A stretch of DNA of 64,000 nucleotides from Clostridium hydrogeniformans DSM 21757. GTDB lineage: Bacteria > Bacillota > Clostridia > Clostridiales > Clostridiaceae. Positions 59,859 through 64,000 of this stretch are shown here, piece after piece (position 1 is the stretch's first letter; every line of letters begins with the position of its first letter). The position numbers and the translations under genes were made by a program. The notes under the pieces are model-generated. The model was not told the origin of the DNA. It saw only the letters and a list, made by a program, of their open reading frames with translations, and searched no databases. The stretch covers positions 62,001-126,000 of the forward strand of contig NZ_JMLJ01000013.1 in assembly GCF_000686705.1 (NCBI RefSeq), given 5' to 3'.

Positions 59859-60545
59859 ATGATAAAGGAAAAGCTTAATTTGTATCAATGGGTAAGTAGA
59901 ATAGTAATCAATATTTTAGGATTATTTTTATGTGGTTTAGGTATAGTTTTAGCAGTTCAATGTGGAGTTGGAGCGAGTCCTTGGGATGTGCTTCAAGTGG
60001 GAATGACTAATTATATACCTATTACTTTAGGACAAGCATCACAAATAATTGCTTTTATATTGCTTATTTTTACTTGGTATAAAGGGGTGATACCTGGAGT
60101 TGGTACTATTTTAAATGCTTATTTTATAGGGTTTTTTATAGATGTTGTTTTTAAATTTGGGATAAATACACCTGAAACCTTATTTATGCAATTAATAATG
60201 CTATTCTCAAGTATAATAATTTTTGGTTTTGGAATAGTTATATCTTTGAAAACCAGAATAGGGGTAGGCTCAAGGGATGCTCTAATGGAGTATTTAATAA
60301 CTAGGACAAAAGTTTCAGTAATATATATAAGAGCAGCATTAGAAATTTTTGCTTTAATTGGAGGATTAATTCTTAAGGGTCCTTTTGGATTTGGGACTGT
60401 TATAGCTGCACTTTCTCTTGGTTATGCTATTAAATTTGCAGCTAAGGTCCTTAAATATGATTTTGATACAAAAAATCATTACACCTTTAAGGATATACTT
60501 ATAAATAGTAAAAGAGAAAAAAGCAATATGAATCTTAACAATTAG
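59859..60545 (+). CDS. YczE/YyaS/YitT-type membrane protein
   Basis: 228 residues, AAGGGGGAATTATT upstream. Five or so membrane segments. The signature QCGVGASPWDVLQVGMTNYI recurs in part as TRIGVGSRDALMEYL, the internal repeat typical of the YczE family. Function is not established; some members sit with transporters or deaminases. Twelve bases separate it from the 8-oxoguanine deaminase-type gene, so it may export or import a purine, which is inference from context. Confidence 0.82.
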   Translation: MIKEKLNLYQWVSRIVINILGLFLCGLGIVLAVQCGVGASPWDVLQVGMTNYIPITLGQASQIIAFILLIFTWYKGVIPGVGTILNAYFIGFFIDVVFKFGINTPETLFMQLIMLFSSIIIFGFGIVISLKTRIGVGSRDALMEYLITRTKVSVIYIRAALEIFALIGGLILKGPFGFGTVIAALSLGYAIKFAAKVLKYDFDTKNHYTFKDILINSKREKSNMNLNN

Positions 60546-60557
60546 GGGGTATTAGAG

Positions 60558-61919
60558 ATGTCAAAGAAGTTATTAATAAAAAATATAAGAAGTTTAGTAA
60601 CCTGTGATAAGGAGGATAATGTTTTTAAAAATGTTAATTTATACTCTGAGGATGGAATAATAAAATATATAGGTAAAGATATATTTGAAGCAGATGAAGT
60701 TATAGATGGAAAGGATATGATAGTATATCCAGGACTTATAAATACTCATCACCATTTATATCAGACATTTACAAGGAATTTGCCTAAAGTTCAAAATATG
60801 GAACTATTTGATTGGCTTATAACTCTTTATGAAATATGGAAGGGATTAGACTCTGAAACCATAAGGTACAGTTCTTTAGTTGGAATGGGTGAGCTTATGA
60901 AGAGTGGATGTACGACTTGCTTTGATCATCATTATGTTTTTCCAAAGGATGCTAGTGAGGAACTTATAGATGTTCAATTTGGAGCTGCTACAGAACTTGG
61001 AATAAGAATGCATGCTTCAAGAGGAAGTATGTCATTAAGTAAAAAGGACGGAGGACTTCCTCCAGATTCAGTGGTGCAGTCCATAGACAAAATACTATAT
61101 GATTCTGAGAGATTAGTTAAGAAGTACCATGATAGAAAAGATTTTTCCATGAGACAAGTTGTTTTAGCACCTTGTTCTCCCTTTAGTGTAACAGGAGATC
61201 TTATGAAAGAATCTGCAAATCTTGCCAGGGATCTTGGAGTTAGATTACACACTCATTTAGCTGAGACAAAGGATGAAGAGAAATTTACCTTAGAAAAGTT
61301 TGGCATGAGGCCTCTTGAATATATGGAAAGCTTAGGATGGATAGGTGAAGATGTATGGTATGCCCATGGTATACATTTTAATGATGATGAGCTTAAAAGA
61401 TTAGCAGATACTAAAACAGGGGTAGCACATTGTCCTATATCAAATATGAAACTATCCTCAGGTATAGCAAGAATTCCAGAAATGCTTAAATTAGATGTTC
61501 CTGTAGGACTTGCAGTAGATGGAAGTGCTAGTAATGATGGATCAAATCTATTAGAAGAGCTTAGGGTTTCATATCTTCTTCATAGGTTAAATTCTAGTAA
61601 AAATGCTCCAACAGGTTATGATATTTTAAAGATAGCTACAAAGGGAAGTGCTAGAATACTTGGAAGAAATGATATTGGAGAGCTTTCTGTAGGAAAGGCA
61701 ACAGACTTATTTATGATAAATACTAATAGGCTAGAGCTTGTGGGAACTCAATATGACCCTAAATCAGTTCTTGGAACTGTTGGTATAAAAGGAGCTGTAG
61801 ACTATACTGTAGTAAATGGTAATGTGGTAGTTAAGGATGGAAAACTTGTATCAATAGACGAGGAAAAGATAACAAGAGAAGCTAACTTAGCTGTAGAAAA
61901 ATTAATAAATAAGGCTTAA
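60558..61919 (+). CDS. 8-oxoguanine deaminase-type amidohydrolase
   Basis: 453 residues, TTAGGGGGTATTAG upstream. Amidohydrolase fold with PGLINTHHHLYQTFTRNLPK (metal HxH), SGCTTCFDHHYVFPKDASEE, RASRGSMS-like HASRGSMSLSKKDGGLPPDS, RLHTHLAETKDEEKF, WYAHGIHFNDDE and the catalytic VDGSASNDGSNLLEELR. RGSMSLSKKDGGLPPD and the HLAET spacing are those I associate with 8-oxoguanine deaminase, which makes urate from the oxidised base. Triazine-hydrolase relatives are the alternative. Fits purine salvage alongside the second amidohydrolase at 62207. Confidence 0.85.
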   Translation: MSKKLLIKNIRSLVTCDKEDNVFKNVNLYSEDGIIKYIGKDIFEADEVIDGKDMIVYPGLINTHHHLYQTFTRNLPKVQNMELFDWLITLYEIWKGLDSETIRYSSLVGMGELMKSGCTTCFDHHYVFPKDASEELIDVQFGAATELGIRMHASRGSMSLSKKDGGLPPDSVVQSIDKILYDSERLVKKYHDRKDFSMRQVVLAPCSPFSVTGDLMKESANLARDLGVRLHTHLAETKDEEKFTLEKFGMRPLEYMESLGWIGEDVWYAHGIHFNDDELKRLADTKTGVAHCPISNMKLSSGIARIPEMLKLDVPVGLAVDGSASNDGSNLLEELRVSYLLHRLNSSKNAPTGYDILKIATKGSARILGRNDIGELSVGKATDLFMINTNRLELVGTQYDPKSVLGTVGIKGAVDYTVVNGNVVVKDGKLVSIDEEKITREANLAVEKLINKA

Positions 61920-61925
61920 GTATAA

Positions 61926-61974
61926 ATGATAAAAACCACCTTTAAGAGTTTGACTTTTAGGTGGTTTTTATCAT
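61926..61974 (+). terminator. Rho-independent terminator
   Basis: ATGATAAAAACCACCT pairs perfectly with AGGTGGTTTTTATCAT. It separates the two amidohydrolase genes. Confidence 0.88.
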
Positions 61975-61980
61975 TTATTC

Positions 61981-62084
61981 CATAGGATTTTAAGTTTTAA
62001 AATTAACTTATATATTTATTTAAAGAAAGATAAGTCAAAGGTGTTTTTTATTGATAGGTTAAGAGGGGGTATTAAACCCTTATA
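61981..62084 (+). repeat. Dispersed ~104-bp foldback repeat, copy D
   Basis: 104 bp, starting CATAGGATTTTAAGTTTTAA and ending TAAACCCTTATA. The core TTTAAAGAAAGATAAGTCAA is nearly identical to that of copy B. It follows the terminator directly. Confidence 0.72.
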
Positions 62085-62206
62085 AAGTTAACTTTGGTTA
62101 ATCTAAGATATTAGATTATAAAATCCTAGATTAATATAAATAATGTAATATAATATATTGTAATAGATTACAATTATATTTAAGAGTTAAATTAGGGGGT
62201 ATTTTT

Positions 62207-63427
62207 TTGAACAATAGGTTTTGGCTTAGAAATGTTTTATTAGAAGATGGATTTAATGAAAATAATGAAGGGGTTAAGACTACCATAACTAATGAATACA
62301 ATATATTAGTTGAGAATGGAAAAATAATTAAAATTCAAAAGGAAAAAATTCAGGAATATGAGGATGAAGTTATAAATGTAGGGGGACTTTTAGCCTTACC
62401 ATCCTTCACAGATAATCATATACATTTAGATAAGGGACACTTTGGAGGGCAGTGGAAGGCTTGCACACCTTTTAAGGGAGTAGCAGATAGAATAATAGAG
62501 GAAGAAGGATTTTTAGAAAAATTTCTTCCAGAAACTACTTATAGAGCAGAAGAACTTTTAAAATTAATAACAACTAATGGAGTTACACATGCTAGAGTTC
62601 ACTGTAATGTGGATCCTGTTATTGGGCTTAAAAACTTAGAAAAAGTTAAAGAGGCCCTTGAAAATTTTAAAGATAAGATAACTTATGAATTAGTGGCTTT
62701 CCCACAGCATGGACTACTAAGAAGTAATTCTACTAATCTTATGAAGGATGCTATGAGATGGGGAGCTAACGTAGTTGGAGGTTTGGATCCTGCAACTATT
62801 GATGGAAAGATAGAAAAGTCTCTTGAAACTATGATGGATATGGCAGTAGAGTTTAATTCAGATGTAGATATACATATACATGATGGAGGAAATTTAGGTG
62901 TTTATACTATTAATAGGTTATTAGATCTTACTGAAGAGGCTAGATGGCAAGGCAGAGTCAATGTAAGCCATGGTTTTTGTATGGGAAATGGACCAGAAGA
63001 GGAAGTAAGAGATTTAATAGATAGATTAGCATCATTAAATGTAAGTGTTGCAAGTACTTGTCCTATAGATGCACCTACTCCGCCAATACCATTACTATAT
63101 GAAAGAGGAGTAAAAACCTATATAGTTAATGATAATATAAATGATCACTGGAGTCCTTTCGGTACAGGAGACTTAGTCCAAAAAGCTAGTAGAATGGCAG
63201 AAAAGTTCTTTTGGATTGATGAGTATTCTTTAACAAGGGCATTAGGATTTATAACTAATGGAAGGACACCATTAGATGAAAAAGGAGAGAGGGTTTGGCC
63301 TAAAATAGGAGAGGAAGCTAATATAGTATTTATAGACGCTTCTTGCTCAGCAGAGGTTATAGCTAGAAGAAAGCCAAGACATGCTGTTATGTTTAAGGGT
63401 AACCTGGTTTCAGGTAAGTTAAATTGA
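62207..63427 (+). CDS. Cytosine deaminase-like amidohydrolase
   Basis: 406 residues from a TTG start at 62207, seven bases after AGGGGG. LALPSFTDNHIHLDKGHFGG supplies the HxH metal motif in CodA context, VTHARVHCNVDPVIGLKNLE follows, then DVDIHIHDGGNLG, RVNVSHGFCMG and VNDNINDHWSPFGTGDLVQK with the catalytic Asp region. Cytosine/isoguanine deaminases and N-isopropylammelide-type hydrolases share this layout. The substrate cannot be fixed; a nucleobase is most likely. Separated from the 8-oxoguanine deaminase gene by a terminator and repeat D. Confidence 0.83.
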   Translation: MNNRFWLRNVLLEDGFNENNEGVKTTITNEYNILVENGKIIKIQKEKIQEYEDEVINVGGLLALPSFTDNHIHLDKGHFGGQWKACTPFKGVADRIIEEEGFLEKFLPETTYRAEELLKLITTNGVTHARVHCNVDPVIGLKNLEKVKEALENFKDKITYELVAFPQHGLLRSNSTNLMKDAMRWGANVVGGLDPATIDGKIEKSLETMMDMAVEFNSDVDIHIHDGGNLGVYTINRLLDLTEEARWQGRVNVSHGFCMGNGPEEEVRDLIDRLASLNVSVASTCPIDAPTPPIPLLYERGVKTYIVNDNINDHWSPFGTGDLVQKASRMAEKFFWIDEYSLTRALGFITNGRTPLDEKGERVWPKIGEEANIVFIDASCSAEVIARRKPRHAVMFKGNLVSGKLN

Positions 63428-63533
63428 TAGAAAATAATGAAAATTATTGCAAATATAGTTGAAAATTCTAACACTTAATGGTAAAATGATTTCATGCTTT
63501 AAATTAAGATATAAAAGCATAAGATTTTTAATG

Positions 63534-63602
63534 TTAACATTCCTCTAAAAAAGAAATGTTAAACAATTTAAGATCTTATTATAACCCGAGGAGGAATGTT
63601 AA
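63534..63602 (+). promoter_or_regulatory. Leader with Shine-Dalgarno-sequestering hairpin (candidate riboregulator)
   Basis: TTAACATTCCTC (63534-63545) is perfectly complementary to GAGGAATGTTAA (63591-63602), which is the ribosome site of the zinc-ribbon gene. The same left arm can instead pair with AATGTTAA at 63555-63562, and ATAAGAT/ATCTTAT (63519, 63572) can close an outer stem. The two folds exclude each other. Confidence 0.55.
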
Positions 63603-63603
63603 A

Positions 63604-63768
63604 ATGGCAGATAAGACTATCGTATGTAAGGATTGTGAAAAGGACTTTATATTCACTGAAGGAGAGCAAGCGTTCTACAAGGAAAAAGGATTCGAAAATG
63701 AGCCACAAAGATGTCCAGATTGTAGAAGAGCTAGAAAGCAACAAAACAACAGAGGATTCAGAAGATAA
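63604..63768 (+). CDS. Small zinc-ribbon protein (CxxC...CxxC)
   Basis: 54 residues from ATG 63604 (GAGGAGGAATGTTAAA upstream); the longer in-frame reading from 63556 is unlikely. CKDCEKDFIFTEGEQAFYKE followed by NEPQRCPDCRRARK gives two CxxC knuckles and matches the probable zinc-ribbon family seen as short stand-alone proteins in many clostridia. A basic Arg/Gln/Asn-rich tail (KQQNNRGFRR) suggests nucleic-acid contact. Function unknown. Followed by a strong terminator, so it is monocistronic. Confidence 0.88.
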   Translation: MADKTIVCKDCEKDFIFTEGEQAFYKEKGFENEPQRCPDCRRARKQQNNRGFRR

Positions 63769-63784
63769 TAAGATTTTTATCTTT

Positions 63785-63815
63785 AAACCCTATAGATATA
63801 TCTATAGGGTTTTTT
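63785..63815 (+). terminator. Rho-independent terminator
   Basis: AAACCCTATAGATATATCTATAGGGTTT is a fully symmetrical hairpin, followed by TTT. The last 185 bases hold no complete gene. Confidence 0.9.
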
Positions 63816-64000
63816 GCTATGAATTTATATAATACAGAATAATATAAAGTTATATATAAAAGTTTCTAGGAAACATAATGGTTATAGGGATTTTAATAAG
63901 TAAAAGCTAATGGTTGTTATTAGGAAAGATATAGTATTATTAATATTTTAAAAAGTTATAATGGAAGGGGGATATAAATAATAACGGGGTGAGTGTATGG

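Noticed and set aside
63604-63832. Alternative overlapping 78-codon frame over the zinc-ribbon gene
   Set aside because: The zinc-ribbon frame has a conserved CxxC pair and the ribosome site. The other frame runs through the terminator.
63989-64000. Start of a further gene at the right edge (GTG 63989 or ATG 63997)
   Set aside because: GGGGTGAGTGTATGG looks like a ribosome site and start, but only one to four codons are in the window.

Overview
The window is about 64 kb of very AT-rich, gene-dense DNA. AGGAGG-type ribosome binding sites, A/T-ending codons, rho-independent terminators after most operons, a PerR/rubrerythrin/hemerythrin oxygen-defence set, a LevR-type sigma-54 activator and Mannose-family PTS permeases all point to a Clostridium sensu stricto (Bacillota) chromosome. 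I cannot name the species. I see no rRNA, tRNA, CRISPR array, transposase or prophage. Apart from one HNH-like gene and a family of ~100-bp intergenic repeats, it reads as ordinary chromosome.

Layout: (1) 1-3.4 kb: a KAS III-like gene cut by the window edge, a WYL regulator, a DUF2785 protein and a DJ-1/PfpI protein. (2) 3.7-11.2 kb: a LevR-like sigma-54 activator, a canonical -24/-12 promoter, a complete Mannose-family PTS (IIB-IIC-IID-IIA), a NagB-family hexosamine-phosphate deaminase and a second, orphan IIA-IIB pair. (3) 11.6-14.5 kb: HxlR regulator, flavin reductase, SagB-like nitroreductase and a DEDDh exonuclease. (4) 14.9-18.9 kb: Fur-box-controlled siderophore ABC transporter. (5) 19.5-27.3 kb: a cell-wall-sugar operon with GH4 6-phospho-glycosidase, Lac-family PTS IIA/IIB/IIC, an HTH-BadF kinase fusion, MupG (GH170), an acylphosphatase-like protein, an unknown membrane protein and NamZ (GH171). 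(6) 27.7-38.4 kb: 2-hydroxyacid dehydrogenase, nitroreductase, a duplicated HNH-like protein, superoxide dismutase, RsgA plus a CHK-type kinase, XdhC, an orphan Na+-decarboxylase beta/gamma pair behind a yybP-ykoY (Mn2+) riboswitch, a ferritin-like protein and an AraC regulator. (7) 38.5-42.4 kb: a second iron-siderophore transporter (YclNOPQ order) with the same Fur box. (8) 42.5-56.4 kb: regulators (MerR/TipAS, WYL, OmpR two-component), PlsY, rhodanese lipoprotein, and an oxygen/iron cluster (hemerythrins, rubrerythrin, PerR, tandem Dps). (9) 56.7-63.8 kb: YfcC carrier, GntR, YczE membrane protein, two amidohydrolases (8-oxoguanine deaminase type and cytosine deaminase type), and a small zinc-ribbon protein with a possible Shine-Dalgarno-sequestering leader.

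How parts work together: the hexosamine PTS would deliver an amino-sugar phosphate to the deaminase. No deacetylase is encoded nearby, which hints at an unacetylated substrate. The 19.5-27.3 kb operon is best read as uptake, phosphorylation and cleavage of a MurNAc/GlcNAc disaccharide. Iron import (two systems) and iron/oxygen handling (Dps, ferritin-like, rubrerythrin, Sod) are linked through Fur and PerR-type sites.

Most noteworthy: a family of ~104-bp foldback repeats (four long copies, one short and one partial), the Mn2+-type riboswitch in front of an orphan OadB, the unusual MurNAc operon content (HTH-kinase fusion, acylphosphatase-like protein without its catalytic Asn, NamZ without a signal peptide), the alternative-hairpin leader of the zinc-ribbon gene, and small genes of 42, 48 and 56 codons.
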